Below the pieces are notes generated by a model. That model made no database searches and was not told where the DNA came from. It saw only the letters and a list, made by a program, of their open reading frames with translations. 34,886 nucleotides of DNA, from positions 1 to 34,886 of IMG/VR virus record IMGVR_UViG_3300027749_000295; one strand, written 5' to 3'. This document shows, one piece after another, positions 1 to 8,011 of this stretch. Made by a program: the position numbers and the translations under genes. This DNA comes from a virus. How positions within the stretch are numbered: position 1 is the stretch's first letter; each line of letters begins with the position of its first letter.

Positions 1-170
1 TGCGTTGGGAGTTGTTTGGTAGTAACCAAAAGTTAAATTATAAGAATTTCCATCTATTGCAGAATAGTTTGCAAGCCAATGTGTATTATCTTGTCTTAAA
101 TATGGAGTAATTCCATTTATTGTTAAACTAACAGTAGAAAGAGGAAGGGTTGGTCCGGGTGATGGCGTGA
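1..170. repeat. Left copy of the terminal overlap
   Basis: These 170 bases match the last 170 bases of the window (34717-34886) except at positions 37, 38, 39 and 44. Positions 45-170 are an exact 126-base match and 1-36 also match. An exact block of this size at both ends is typical of assembly-graph overlap of a circular or circularly permuted genome. The four substitutions next to it look like strain variation rather than a native terminal repeat. Confidence 0.85.
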
Positions 171-231
171 TTGAGGAAACAACAGGAGTCCTGCTACCGC
201 TTACGGATATTCCGTAGCCGTAACCAGCCAT
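1..231 (-). CDS. Small structural/fibre-like protein, N-terminal part (115 aa across the contig ends)
   Basis: The ATG at 231 starts one base after the stop of the upstream 96-aa gene. 77 codons are present before the window begins. The same sequence recurs at the right end, where reading continues to a TAG at 34600, giving a 115-residue protein. It opens with MAGYGYGISVSGSRTP, then a Thr/Ser/Pro-rich stretch, then an aromatic-rich part (around residues 50-80) with the pattern DG-x-x-Y-x-LTFGYYQ. There is no signal peptide or membrane segment. Position after the capsid genes and the composition suggest a virion surface or adhesin-like protein; this is inference and no family was recognised. 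A similar aromatic pattern occurs in the 206-aa protein at 19854-20474. Confidence 0.7.
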   Translation of the reverse strand, partial: MAGYGYGISVSGSRTPVVSSITPSPGPTLPLSTVSLTINGITPYLRQDNTHWLANYSAIDGNSYNLTFGYYQTTPNA

Positions 232-232
232 A

Positions 233-523
233 TTAGTCTCCGATTGCGAGGACTACGCCAGAATGAATACGAAAATTGGAGACATCCCCAGCAATATAAG
301 CACCGGCAGGAATGGTCGTTGCACTTGCCAAGGTTGTGTTTGCAATCGCACTCATTCCAGTAACCGTAGATGTGATTGAGTAAAACTTGGTTTCAGTAAT
401 AGCCACTAGGCCAGCAAACACGCCAGTAATAGAACTTGCCGTAGTGGTTACATATTGCGTTCCGGGTCTAGCGGCGTGGGAAATCTGATCGTAGTAAGGT
501 TCGGAGTTGGAAAGGTCGGACAT
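233..523 (-). CDS. Small phage structural protein, 96 aa (unknown)
   Basis: This 96-residue protein has no membrane segment and is rich in Thr, Ser, Ala and Ile. Its C-terminal half alternates small and beta-branched residues (ITETKFYSITSTVTG, then TIPAGAYIAGDVSNFRIHSG), as in beta-sandwich virion proteins. It is the first gene after the terminator behind the capsid gene and lies one base before the start of the 115-aa gene, so the two are probably co-translated. No strong Shine-Dalgarno motif precedes the ATG. The role is inferred from position only; a head-fibre or minor decoration protein is plausible. Confidence 0.6.
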   Translation of the reverse strand: MSDLSNSEPYYDQISHAARPGTQYVTTTASSITGVFAGLVAITETKFYSITSTVTGMSAIANTTLASATTIPAGAYIAGDVSNFRIHSGVVLAIGD

Positions 524-543
524 AGTTTTATTGTCTTAATGTC

Positions 544-581
544 AAAAGAAAAAGGAGGAGCAAGGTTTCCCCTGCTCCCCC
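544..581 (-). terminator. Intrinsic terminator behind the major capsid gene
   Basis: Read on the minus strand this is a GC-rich hairpin: 9-base arms (573-581 and 554-562, with one A-C mismatch) around a loop that can pair further. It is followed directly by the run TTTTTCTTTT (553-544). It starts about 30 bases after the capsid stop codon, the usual place for a terminator that uncouples very high capsid expression from later genes. The genes beyond it would need readthrough or their own promoter. Confidence 0.8.
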
Positions 582-609
582 TTCTTCGGAGGAAACAACC
601 AACTAATCT

Positions 610-1572
610 TTAGCTGTAAGTCGTGGTGATACGGACGGCGGCGTTCGCATCAATGACTTTCTCCGAGGTGTTCATACGAACACGGAGGATGTTGGAGCGG
701 CGTGGCTCATCACGATAGCTCTCTGAGACGAATCCACCGGGAGCGTCATCAGACCAGACCAAGGTGCGTCCTAATCCACCAGCGGTGAATTGACCACCAG
801 CCACATTGGCAACTACAATCTTGGTGTCGGGCACAATGAACGAGCCAGAGTAGCTCTTGTTCTTGTTGGCAGTATTGTAAGCCGCACGTCCGATGTAGAC
901 ATTATCTACGCCGAAAGCGAGGGCGATCTGTTTCTCATCGAGCAAGCGACCACCAGTATTTGAAACAACTCCGTAGAACTGATTCTGCAAGAGGGTGGTG
1001 CGGCGAACACGCTCGTAAACGTTGGCAGACATGATGACCGCATTGGCTTCGTAACCTAATTTATTCAAGGCCAATTTACCAGCCGCAACGTCCGCAGGGG
1101 CGTTGATCGTGGCAAGATTGGCTTCGATGTAGGAAGCCGTAGGGCTAACATCAGCCGTGGTGAAGGGGGTCGAGGTTGCCCAGAGCAAATCAGCCACCCG
1201 CTTTTCGTGGGAGAGCTTGATCTGACGGAGCAAGAACTTCGCCGTCTCTGCTTCGAGCGAGAAGAACCTGTCGGCATCCGCACGGAAGCTGTCATCCAAA
1301 ACTTCTTCTAGTCCGGTTTCTTGGCAATCGTAGGTGTCGGAAGTGAATTTACGAATCGCACGGGCGTATTCGCTACCAGCGTTCCGCTTGGCCGCATCAG
1401 CGTTCAAGAGGTCAGCATCGGAAGTTTGCACTTTGAGATAAACACCACTCTTCGCCGAAACTGGCAAGAGGGGCATAATGTCCGCACCGATCATTCCAAT
1501 CGAGGCGGGTGCTTCAATGAGGGCTTGGTTAATATCGGCACGAATCGTTGTGCCACCAGAAATAAAACTCAT
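610..1572 (-). CDS. Major capsid protein
   Basis: This 320-residue protein sits directly after protease/scaffold and decoration genes, the lambda-like order. It has features of HK97-fold capsid proteins: an N-terminal region with acidic and aromatic residues, a long helical part (DSFRADADRFFSLEAETAKFL onward, about residues 95-130), the motif NAVIMSANVYERV near residue 180, and the segment GRTLVWSDDAPGG followed by an Arg-rich C-terminal strand region. The length is typical (lambda gpE is 341). The upstream sequence is purine-rich (AAAGAAAGAA) rather than a strong Shine-Dalgarno. It is probably cleaved and assembled with the scaffold encoded at 1991-2389. Confidence 0.8.
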   Translation of the reverse strand: MSFISGGTTIRADINQALIEAPASIGMIGADIMPLLPVSAKSGVYLKVQTSDADLLNADAAKRNAGSEYARAIRKFTSDTYDCQETGLEEVLDDSFRADADRFFSLEAETAKFLLRQIKLSHEKRVADLLWATSTPFTTADVSPTASYIEANLATINAPADVAAGKLALNKLGYEANAVIMSANVYERVRRTTLLQNQFYGVVSNTGGRLLDEKQIALAFGVDNVYIGRAAYNTANKNKSYSGSFIVPDTKIVVANVAGGQFTAGGLGRTLVWSDDAPGGFVSESYRDEPRRSNILRVRMNTSEKVIDANAAVRITTTYS

Positions 1573-1608
1573 ATTATATTATTCTTTCTTTTGTTTGTTG
1601 TTTATTGT

Positions 1609-1971
1609 TTAGAACAATGGGATTGCGATTTCGATAACAGCGTTTGTTGCCGTTGCCGCTTCGAGAGCGATTCCAGCCGTTGTTAGGTTTGTGGCCGCCG
1701 TGGTCACTAAACCAGTCGCATCAAAAAACACCGTGTTACCAACCGCCGCCGTGCCAGAGACGGTTGCGAAGAAGGTGGGGTGCAACAACTTAACTGTCAC
1801 AAAGCCAGCAGCGGGCGCGTCTTCTTGCGTCACGCCGATTGCTCGGGCGCTTCCAGTAACCGATGCGTTTACAAAACCAGCCGTGGTTGTATCGGGGCTG
1901 ACCATCCGATAAGCCGAAATTGCCGAGGCAGTTCCGAACGTACGAAATGCTGAATCAATTTGAGTAGACAT
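1609..1971 (-). CDS. Head decoration / capsid cement protein (DUF2190-like)
   Basis: A 120-residue small beta-rich protein. It is rich in Ala, Thr and Val with the pattern GVTQEDAPAAGFVTVKLLHPTF and a later AAVGNTVFFDATGLV, which resembles capsid cement proteins of the DUF2190 type. The ATG is preceded by AAAAGGA at a suitable distance. It lies between protease/scaffold and the major capsid gene, where lambda has gpD. Such proteins bind the expanded capsid surface and stabilise it. Assignment rests on position and sequence pattern. Confidence 0.65.
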   Translation of the reverse strand: MSTQIDSAFRTFGTASAISAYRMVSPDTTTAGFVNASVTGSARAIGVTQEDAPAAGFVTVKLLHPTFFATVSGTAAVGNTVFFDATGLVTTAATNLTTAGIALEAATATNAVIEIAIPLF

Positions 1972-1990
1972 TTTCTTTTATATCCTTTTG

Positions 1991-2389
1991 TTAGATTTTG
2001 GTAATGCCACGGCTTAACGCTTCGGCATATTCATTGGGGTTAGACAACATCACAGCTTTCATGGCTGAGAGCTTCGAAGTTCCGTAATCGCTATGGGCGG
2101 CCACGAGTGCTTCAAAATTCTTGGGTTCAACTTTTGCGGGAACTTCCACAGCGGGAGAAGCGGAGATGGGCTTGATACCAAACTCGGTGAGAACTGCTTT
2201 GAGCTTCTCGGCCATTTGGCTTTCGTCCTTCTTGGCTTTGTCTTCTGAGGAAGGAACATCAGCAACTGGCGCACCTTCCGCTGAATCTTCAGCTTGATCT
2301 TTTGCTTCATCGGCGGGTTTCATAGCGGCTTCGAGAGCCTCTAGGCGGGCTTTAAGCTCGCTCAATTCGTCCATATATTTTTTGTCCAT
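1991..2389 (-). CDS. Nested scaffolding protein from an internal start (Nu3-like)
   Basis: The same frame as the protease contains an ATG at 2389 that would give a 132-residue protein beginning MDKKYMDELSEL. It is preceded by AAAAAGGAAG about ten bases upstream, a better ribosome binding site than that of the full-length gene. The product is a coiled coil followed by an acidic linker and a conserved-looking C-terminus, typical of a scaffold. Lambda and many relatives make their scaffold (Nu3) from an in-frame start inside the protease gene. Use of this start is inferred. Confidence 0.6.
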   Translation of the reverse strand: MDKKYMDELSELKARLEALEAAMKPADEAKDQAEDSAEGAPVADVPSSEDKAKKDESQMAEKLKAVLTEFGIKPISASPAVEVPAKVEPKNFEALVAAHSDYGTSKLSAMKAVMLSNPNEYAEALSRGITKI

Positions 2390-3118
2390 ATTCTTTTCTT
2401 CCTTTTTGTCAAGTATGGGTTCATGCTCCACAACTGCTTGCGGAAGGTCGGTTGGAATACTTGCTCCACCCGCCATATAACCGAGCTTGCTTCCAACGGC
2501 GAAAACAAGCATCTCCACATCGTTACTCTGAAAATCTCTGAACTTCTCATTGCTCGCTGGGCTTGAAACTAGGTCGGCACTTTCAATCCTTTGAGGGCGA
2601 ATGTAGTCCTTGCCCTTGATTGTTTCGGACTCATTCAAGAACGCTAGGCTCACTCCAAACTGGTCGGGGGCTTCGTTGGCCATCTCTTTGACCAATTCGT
2701 AGTGGGGCGAGCTTTTGAGTAGGTGAAGGTCTGCCATCAGCTTGTCTCCCTCAATGCGAGGGTTGCGAGCGAATCCGCACACGGCATCCAATCCGCTTCC
2801 GTGATTCATCTTCACTTTCACGCCGTTGGGAGCTTTGGCCATTAGCTCATATGCCTTTTGGATGGAGGTCTTATCAATGAACAGATCGTGGCCTCGGGCT
2901 TCACCTTGGCTCAAGATATAGACATTAGGAATGATAGTTGAATCTTCCTCTAGTCTGGCTTCCTTGCGTAGCTTCTTCTTGGTGTCTCGATAGGTTTGAT
3001 AGGCAACCGCCGCCCTCTGCTTGGCTTCTGGAAAGGTCTTGTTCGCCTCTGCGTGTCCCATAAACCGCCCCACAAAGTCCTTGGTTTTCTCGCCTTTTTT
3101 GGGTGTAAGGAGTGGCAT
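1991..3118 (-). CDS. Prohead protease with C-terminal scaffold domain
   Basis: 375 residues in two parts. Residues 60-195 resemble HK97-type prohead proteases: MNHG with a candidate catalytic His106, GVSLAF with candidate Ser157, and the ESADLVSSPASN signature that follows in this family. From about residue 240 the protein becomes charged, with a predicted coiled coil (ELKARLEALEAAMK) and acidic linker, as in scaffolding proteins. The Lys-rich N-terminus (residues 1-55) is an unassigned extension. The arrangement equals lambda C/Nu3, with a scaffold also made from an internal start. It acts inside the prohead and would cleave scaffold, portal and capsid proteins. Confidence 0.8.
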   Translation of the reverse strand: MPLLTPKKGEKTKDFVGRFMGHAEANKTFPEAKQRAAVAYQTYRDTKKKLRKEARLEEDSTIIPNVYILSQGEARGHDLFIDKTSIQKAYELMAKAPNGVKVKMNHGSGLDAVCGFARNPRIEGDKLMADLHLLKSSPHYELVKEMANEAPDQFGVSLAFLNESETIKGKDYIRPQRIESADLVSSPASNEKFRDFQSNDVEMLVFAVGSKLGYMAGGASIPTDLPQAVVEHEPILDKKEEKNMDKKYMDELSELKARLEALEAAMKPADEAKDQAEDSAEGAPVADVPSSEDKAKKDESQMAEKLKAVLTEFGIKPISASPAVEVPAKVEPKNFEALVAAHSDYGTSKLSAMKAVMLSNPNEYAEALSRGITKI

Positions 3119-3122
3119 ATAA

Positions 3123-3500
3123 TTAAACTAGGGTGAGGAGATACTTTAACTGGTTCACATTGCCTAGAATCTCATCTCGGATATTCAATAGGTCTGTGTC
3201 CCCTTCGTTCAAGTAGCCCGGTAGCTCATCGGACAAGAAGGAAATAAACTCATCGTTATACTCTCCAAAGGTTTCGGAGTAGTTGTCTAGGCTAAAATCA
3301 AAGGTGGAAGCAGAGATGATTCGGCCATATTTGCCCATGTATGTCTCAACAAACTCATCAATGTTCTCTGTAAGAGATTCGTAGATTTCCCCAAAGCTCT
3401 TGTGTTGGCTATAGCTTTTGGTCTGCCAATGGAAAATCTTGTACTGGTTCTGATAACTCAGAAAGGTTGTGAGAATCGTTTCGCCGTTGGGGTTTTCCAT
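3123..3500 (-). CDS. DUF5856-like, ferritin/Dps-like helical protein
   Basis: This 125-residue all-helical protein has the pattern FLSYQNQYKIFHWQTKSYSQHKSFG and then FVETYMGKYGRI, which I associate with DUF5856 proteins of cyanophages and other aquatic phages. The HW-(Q/T) and His spacing recall Dps/ferritin-like four-helix bundles, but full di-iron ligands are not evident. It is an unusual insertion between portal and protease genes, with only four bases to the next start. The role in the virion or in metal/DNA protection is unknown. Confidence 0.55.
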   Translation of the reverse strand: MENPNGETILTTFLSYQNQYKIFHWQTKSYSQHKSFGEIYESLTENIDEFVETYMGKYGRIISASTFDFSLDNYSETFGEYNDEFISFLSDELPGYLNEGDTDLLNIRDEILGNVNQLKYLLTLV

Positions 3501-3520
3501 AATCTTCCTTACCTTGTCAA

Positions 3521-5971
3521 TTATTTTGCTTTATCTTTTAGTGGCCCGCCAACAATCCAAGCGTCACAAGTCCTTTTAGAAGCGCACTTGAAATCAAAAA
3601 TCTCGCAGTAGCCCAGATCGCCACCAAGGGTAACTTCATTTGCATCCGCACCGATGCCCTTCTTGATGCATCCAAGGAGCTTGTTGGTCTGATTAAAGGC
3701 GGCACAATTACCGCATCTCATCTTCTTTGCTGTCTCTACATCGCCTTGAAATTCGTCAGCCTTGGCCTTCCAATAGTCCTCGTTAGGTTCATTCGGATTG
3801 GCTGGGCCATAGTTCGCATCGTCCACGGCGTTCTGCCTGTTGGCTAGGTTTGTCTTTACATCTTGCGTTGCAATAGGGCAAGTAGCTGGTTCTTCTAGCT
3901 TCTCATCTCGGCTATCCATTTGCTTAACGAGTTTCTTGACCCAAGAGAATCCAGCGTCACCGCCCCAACCATTCCACGCTTGCCAGCCCTTCCCTTGATC
4001 GTCCCAGCCCTCACCCTTCTTATCTACTTCGTGACGGCTGAAAAAGGAGTGCATCCTACGAATTGTGTCTGGTGATAATTTCTTCCCTGCAATCAAGTCC
4101 CTTGCTCTAGCAATCCCCACAGAGGTCATTCCCCGCTGGCTAGGTGGTTTCTCCCCACGAACTGCCAAGGCTCTCTTTGCCGATTCCCTTGCTCCTTCGG
4201 GTGGGGTGAAATCAATGTCTGAATACTTGCCTAGTTCGCAAGAGTTTATCATTCCCTCAATAAGCATCTTGAGGCTTTCGTTATCTAGGCTTCCCAGTTC
4301 CTCTAGGTTGTTACTTATAGTTTTTTTTTGCGTATCTTCGGTTGTACTTTTTTCGGTAGGCTCACGCTCCTCGCCCACATCAATATCGCCATCGCTTCCA
4401 GTTGTTCGGCTGATGGTGTCTTGCTCTTTGATTGAGGGAACAATGGCCACGGCGTTTTCGTCTTGTGGTTCTTCTTGCATCTGTTCGGGCGCAGGGGTTG
4501 GCGAGCCAAAGGCGGGGGCTTGAATTGGTTTGTTGATGTCTGAAATTGTGTCTGGGCTTACTCCGTATTGTTCGGCCAAGTCTTTAATTAGTTTAGCCTC
4601 TAAAGCCCTCTGCCTCATCGAGCTTTCAAAGTCTAAGCCTTTCTCCGCATATATAGAACTAGCTGTGGTTAGGCCGCATCGAAATTCTGAGATATTGGCT
4701 TGGCTCTCCCTGCCTAAATCTATTGAGACATTTGCGCCAAAATTAAAGATTCCCTTTGTGCTTTTGCCTCCAAGGTTGTTCTCAATCAATCCCCTAGAAA
4801 CCGCATCGGCAATTACAATGTTCTTGAGGGGACGAAGTACCCTATCTTCTAAGAGCTTTTGGTATCTTCGGAAAGTCCGTCCCGCTTGTTGCATTTCTAG
4901 GCGAGCAGTTGGGCCAGACATCGAAGAAGGGTCAACGGCGAAGCTGTAGGGGATGCCCACCCCCATACAGATATTCCTCAATAGGATTCTATGAAACTCT
5001 GCAAAAGCCCCGCTGGGTCGGCTTGGGCCGTCTGGGAATACAATATCTTCGTTCACTTCCAAGTAGCTGATCTTCCCCGGTTCGATAGTTTCAAGTTTGA
5101 TTCCTTGGTTATCGGCGTTCAGATCATCGGTAAGAGTGGATAGGTCGGAAGCGTTGTTGTTGTTTCGCTTAACGATTCCAGCCTGTGAGCTTGCTAGCTT
5201 CGCCGCCATCTTCTCAGAGGCGATGATTTCATATAGATCGACGCAATCATTTATTGCCGTGTGGAAAGCTGAGATTCCCCTGTACTGGTCGATGCGGAGG
5301 GGGTCATAAAGATGAAAGGCTTGAGTGGCTGGGATTGTGGTTTGGAAAATGTAAGCGTTCCCGTAGGTGCGTAAATAAATATCATAACCAGTTGGTGCGC
5401 CTGTCTCTTGGTCAATATGGATTCCCCCGATTAGGTTAAGGCTTGTATATGTTCGGTTCGGGTCTCCTATCCTATCCGCTTCGATGCCTTGTAGTTTTAG
5501 GTTGCCATCTTGCGATCTGACCAAGGCAAAAAGAAAATCGCCATCTCTTAGCATACTCATCATTGCAATTTGCATTAGGAACGAGCCTGTATGCCGTCCC
5601 GATAGGTCACACTTGTCCCACCACTCGTTCCAATACGCTTCGACATCCGTGTTCACGGAAGGGTTGTCTGTTCTGCATTGATAGGAAATATTACCCGCAC
5701 AATGGCTTGCAAACTTCATCAATAGGCCACGCACTAGGCCAACATTTTCGGCTAAGTCTCTGGAACGCTTTAAAAGCTCAACCCGATCATAGTTAGAACG
5801 AAAGCCTTCCGCACCAGCTAAAGACGAAGGGCCACGCCGTTGTCTGTTGTATTTTGTCGCATCGTAATCGAACGCTGTGAGCTTTGCCCGAGAAGCAAGA
5901 CGCTCCACTCCCTTTTGTGGGCTAACAAAAGCAATCGCCCTATCCAGTATGTTCAGCCCAACTTTCTTCAC
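3521..5971 (-). CDS. Portal protein (lambda family) with long C-terminal extension
   Basis: 816 residues, starting with GTG right after the stop of the gpW-like gene. The first ~480 residues match lambda-type portals: an N-terminal region with YDATKYNRQRRG, then LLKRSRDLAENVGLVRGL, GDFLFALVRSQDG, and the YRGISAFHTAI and SGPTARLEMQQAGRTFRRYQ motifs. Lambda gpB is 533 residues, so about 300 are extra. They comprise a Pro/Glu/Gln-rich linker (480-570), a helical domain with RHEVDKKGEGW and WGGDAG near 595-670, and a Cys-rich domain near 695-810 (CGNC, then GYCEIFDFKC and RTCDAW). The fused domains resemble accessory modules found in other aquatic phage proteins; their role is unknown. Confidence 0.85.
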   Translation of the reverse strand: MKKVGLNILDRAIAFVSPQKGVERLASRAKLTAFDYDATKYNRQRRGPSSLAGAEGFRSNYDRVELLKRSRDLAENVGLVRGLLMKFASHCAGNISYQCRTDNPSVNTDVEAYWNEWWDKCDLSGRHTGSFLMQIAMMSMLRDGDFLFALVRSQDGNLKLQGIEADRIGDPNRTYTSLNLIGGIHIDQETGAPTGYDIYLRTYGNAYIFQTTIPATQAFHLYDPLRIDQYRGISAFHTAINDCVDLYEIIASEKMAAKLASSQAGIVKRNNNNASDLSTLTDDLNADNQGIKLETIEPGKISYLEVNEDIVFPDGPSRPSGAFAEFHRILLRNICMGVGIPYSFAVDPSSMSGPTARLEMQQAGRTFRRYQKLLEDRVLRPLKNIVIADAVSRGLIENNLGGKSTKGIFNFGANVSIDLGRESQANISEFRCGLTTASSIYAEKGLDFESSMRQRALEAKLIKDLAEQYGVSPDTISDINKPIQAPAFGSPTPAPEQMQEEPQDENAVAIVPSIKEQDTISRTTGSDGDIDVGEEREPTEKSTTEDTQKKTISNNLEELGSLDNESLKMLIEGMINSCELGKYSDIDFTPPEGARESAKRALAVRGEKPPSQRGMTSVGIARARDLIAGKKLSPDTIRRMHSFFSRHEVDKKGEGWDDQGKGWQAWNGWGGDAGFSWVKKLVKQMDSRDEKLEEPATCPIATQDVKTNLANRQNAVDDANYGPANPNEPNEDYWKAKADEFQGDVETAKKMRCGNCAAFNQTNKLLGCIKKGIGADANEVTLGGDLGYCEIFDFKCASKRTCDAWIVGGPLKDKAK

Positions 5972-6229
5972 TTAGGCCATTCCCAAAGATCGTGACGGGC
6001 CAAACTTTGCGTAGGTCGTTCGGACTCGTTGGCCAGTTGCGGATTGAATCGCTAGGGTGAGTTCGGCAATCGTGGACGAAACTTCACCGAGGTTCGCCCT
6101 TGAAAAAGAACGCCCAGCTATCGAATACGAGCTACCCGCCACCGCTATTGCTTCTAAACAAGTGACATATTTATCACGCAGAGAAGTTAGGGTGGCTAAG
6201 GGTAGCCCAATAAAATCACCCCTCGCCAT
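5972..6229 (-). CDS. gpW-like head-tail connector
   Basis: An 85-residue protein between large terminase and portal, the position of lambda gene W. It starts with two helices (LATLTSLRDKYVTCLEAIAVAG), has a short turn with Ser/Tyr residues, and continues with ANLGEVSSTIAELTLAIQ, which fits the gpW fold pattern. Lambda gpW is 68 residues. Its start overlaps the end of the terminase gene by 14 bases. gpW proteins join to the portal after packaging and help hold DNA in the head. Confidence 0.7.
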   Translation of the reverse strand: MARGDFIGLPLATLTSLRDKYVTCLEAIAVAGSSYSIAGRSFSRANLGEVSSTIAELTLAIQSATGQRVRTTYAKFGPSRSLGMA

Positions 6230-8006
6230 TGATTTCCTCCTCTGTCAAACTTGCGGGTGAGATTCTTAATAGCTTGTGCAATCCAGCACCCACAATGTTC
6301 ATGCACTCGCAATCTAATAAGTGGTTTTGCTTCCCAATTTGCTTCCATACCATCCTTGTTCTGCCGTTGAGGGGATTCTTCACCGCCACCTTCACCTCTG
6401 CCCTTATGTGGGTGTGCCAGACTTCGGGAGCGTCATCGGCCACGAATCCGTCAGCGTGGAGAAGATTCGAGAATATGTCCTTTATGCTGGGGTTAGACCA
6501 ACGCCACACCGGGCAAAGTCTCCACTTCCATCCCGCCCTAGATTGTCCCGCCTTGCCCGATAGGGGGTCTCCATTGGATATTCTTGCAAAGGGTCGAGTC
6601 ACTTTTTGCTCTCCGACAATCTCCGAGAAGGAGGAACGATCTGAACCAACCAAGGCTATCCAGCCGTGTAAGCAACATTGATAGTAAACCTCCCTCGTCT
6701 GATCGCCCGAATCTATAAAGACCATCTTGGGCAGTACCTTAAACTCCTCTGCCTTTGCTTCTATATCGCCCCAAGTTTCAAGACGGCCAGCCCACACCAT
6801 CCTAGACTTGCCTTCATCATTATAGGCTCGAACCAGTACCCAAGTATGAAAGCCGCCGGACTCTTGAACGTCCACGCTCATCACGCACTTCTCGCCCTCC
6901 CTCACTTCGCCCATCTTGTAGCCTCCCGCCTTAATCTCGATTCGTTCCTGTTCGTGTTCAAGCCAGGGCTCGGCCAATACTCGATTGATAAAATCTTGCA
7001 AGCCCACGATTCCCGCATACTTATCTTGCAGAAACTTAACCGCCAAGCTCCCGAATGTAACCCAAGGGGCATAGAGTCCGTTGAGATGGTAGGAGCGTCT
7101 AGCTGGTTCGCCGTTGGGATTGGTTGCCCTCCACTCCCCCCCTCTAAGCATGGCGGTTTTTTGTCCATCGGTGATTGGCTTCTTACACCCCTCGCACTCA
7201 TAATAAGCAGAAGATTTTACTAGGGCGAAGTCATATACGCTATCCTCTAGTTTTGCTTTATCGTCCCACTTGATTTGTCCCCAAATAAGTTTCTGTTTCA
7301 ATCCACAATGGGGGCAAGGCACAAAGAAGAACCGCATATCCCCTTTTAGCCACTCACTCCAAATCGTACTATCTGCCGTGGTCGGGGTGCTAGTGGTTAT
7401 GATTAGATGGTTCGGGTAGGTGCTAACTCTTGCCTCTGCAAGTTGCAACGCTCCCGCCTCTGTTTTGCTTGACCCTGCCTCTGGATATTTGTCCACCTCA
7501 TCGAGCATCAAAAGTGAAACGCTACGAGACGCAAGATTGGCGGGGCTGTTGCTTCCGACAAACCAAAGGCTCATCTTTCTAAAATGCTGTTCAAGAATCT
7601 TGATTTTGTCCGTGTTGTCGGGCTTTTCTTTGGCTAGGGCTGGGCAGTCATCAATCATTGGCAACCATCGGGTTTCAGAGAACGATCTAGCAAGAGCCTC
7701 GGAGGGCATCACCCAAAGGGCGGGACAAGGCCGCTCGGCTAGTCGATAGGCTAGGCCAGCGAGAATCGTTGTAGTCTTGGAGGTCTGCGCTCCCCAGACT
7801 AGGCACACCCGCCGAACTGAATCATCCCCGAAAGCCTCAAGGGGTTCTCGGACATAGGGCGTTAAGTTTGTTGAGTAAGCACCCGGTATATTCGTCACCC
7901 TTGCCGATAGAGTGAGATTCTTTTCTGCCCATTCTGGAATTGAAAGATGCTCTCTGGGCTTGAATAGTTCCCTAGTGAATCCGTTGATTTCTTCGAGTGG
8001 GTTCAT
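6216..8006 (-). CDS. Terminase large subunit (GpA family)
   Basis: 596 residues, close to lambda gpA (641). The ATPase domain has GAQTSKT at residues 72-78 as Walker A-like loop and LLMLDE at 165-170 as Walker B, with ITTSTPT (about 203-209) as coupling motif. A zinc-ribbon-like pair (CPHCG and CEGC) lies around residues 230-270. The nuclease half has SVDVQESGGFHTW near 365 and VFIDSGDQTREVYYQC near 430. GpA-type terminases cut cos sites, so a cos-type genome end is expected, although the contig itself appears circular. No clear Shine-Dalgarno is visible. Confidence 0.92.
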   Translation of the reverse strand: MNPLEEINGFTRELFKPREHLSIPEWAEKNLTLSARVTNIPGAYSTNLTPYVREPLEAFGDDSVRRVCLVWGAQTSKTTTILAGLAYRLAERPCPALWVMPSEALARSFSETRWLPMIDDCPALAKEKPDNTDKIKILEQHFRKMSLWFVGSNSPANLASRSVSLLMLDEVDKYPEAGSSKTEAGALQLAEARVSTYPNHLIITTSTPTTADSTIWSEWLKGDMRFFFVPCPHCGLKQKLIWGQIKWDDKAKLEDSVYDFALVKSSAYYECEGCKKPITDGQKTAMLRGGEWRATNPNGEPARRSYHLNGLYAPWVTFGSLAVKFLQDKYAGIVGLQDFINRVLAEPWLEHEQERIEIKAGGYKMGEVREGEKCVMSVDVQESGGFHTWVLVRAYNDEGKSRMVWAGRLETWGDIEAKAEEFKVLPKMVFIDSGDQTREVYYQCCLHGWIALVGSDRSSFSEIVGEQKVTRPFARISNGDPLSGKAGQSRAGWKWRLCPVWRWSNPSIKDIFSNLLHADGFVADDAPEVWHTHIRAEVKVAVKNPLNGRTRMVWKQIGKQNHLLDCECMNIVGAGLHKLLRISPASLTEEEINGEG

Positions 8007-8011
8007 TTGTA

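Noticed and set aside
1-170. Diversity-generating retroelement as source of the end variants
   Set aside because: No reverse transcriptase gene or template repeat was found, and the changes are not limited to template adenines (one position is T versus G).
4065-4949. Plus-strand frames over the portal gene
   Set aside because: Antisense open frames with no start signal or recognisable domain; the minus-strand portal is unambiguous.
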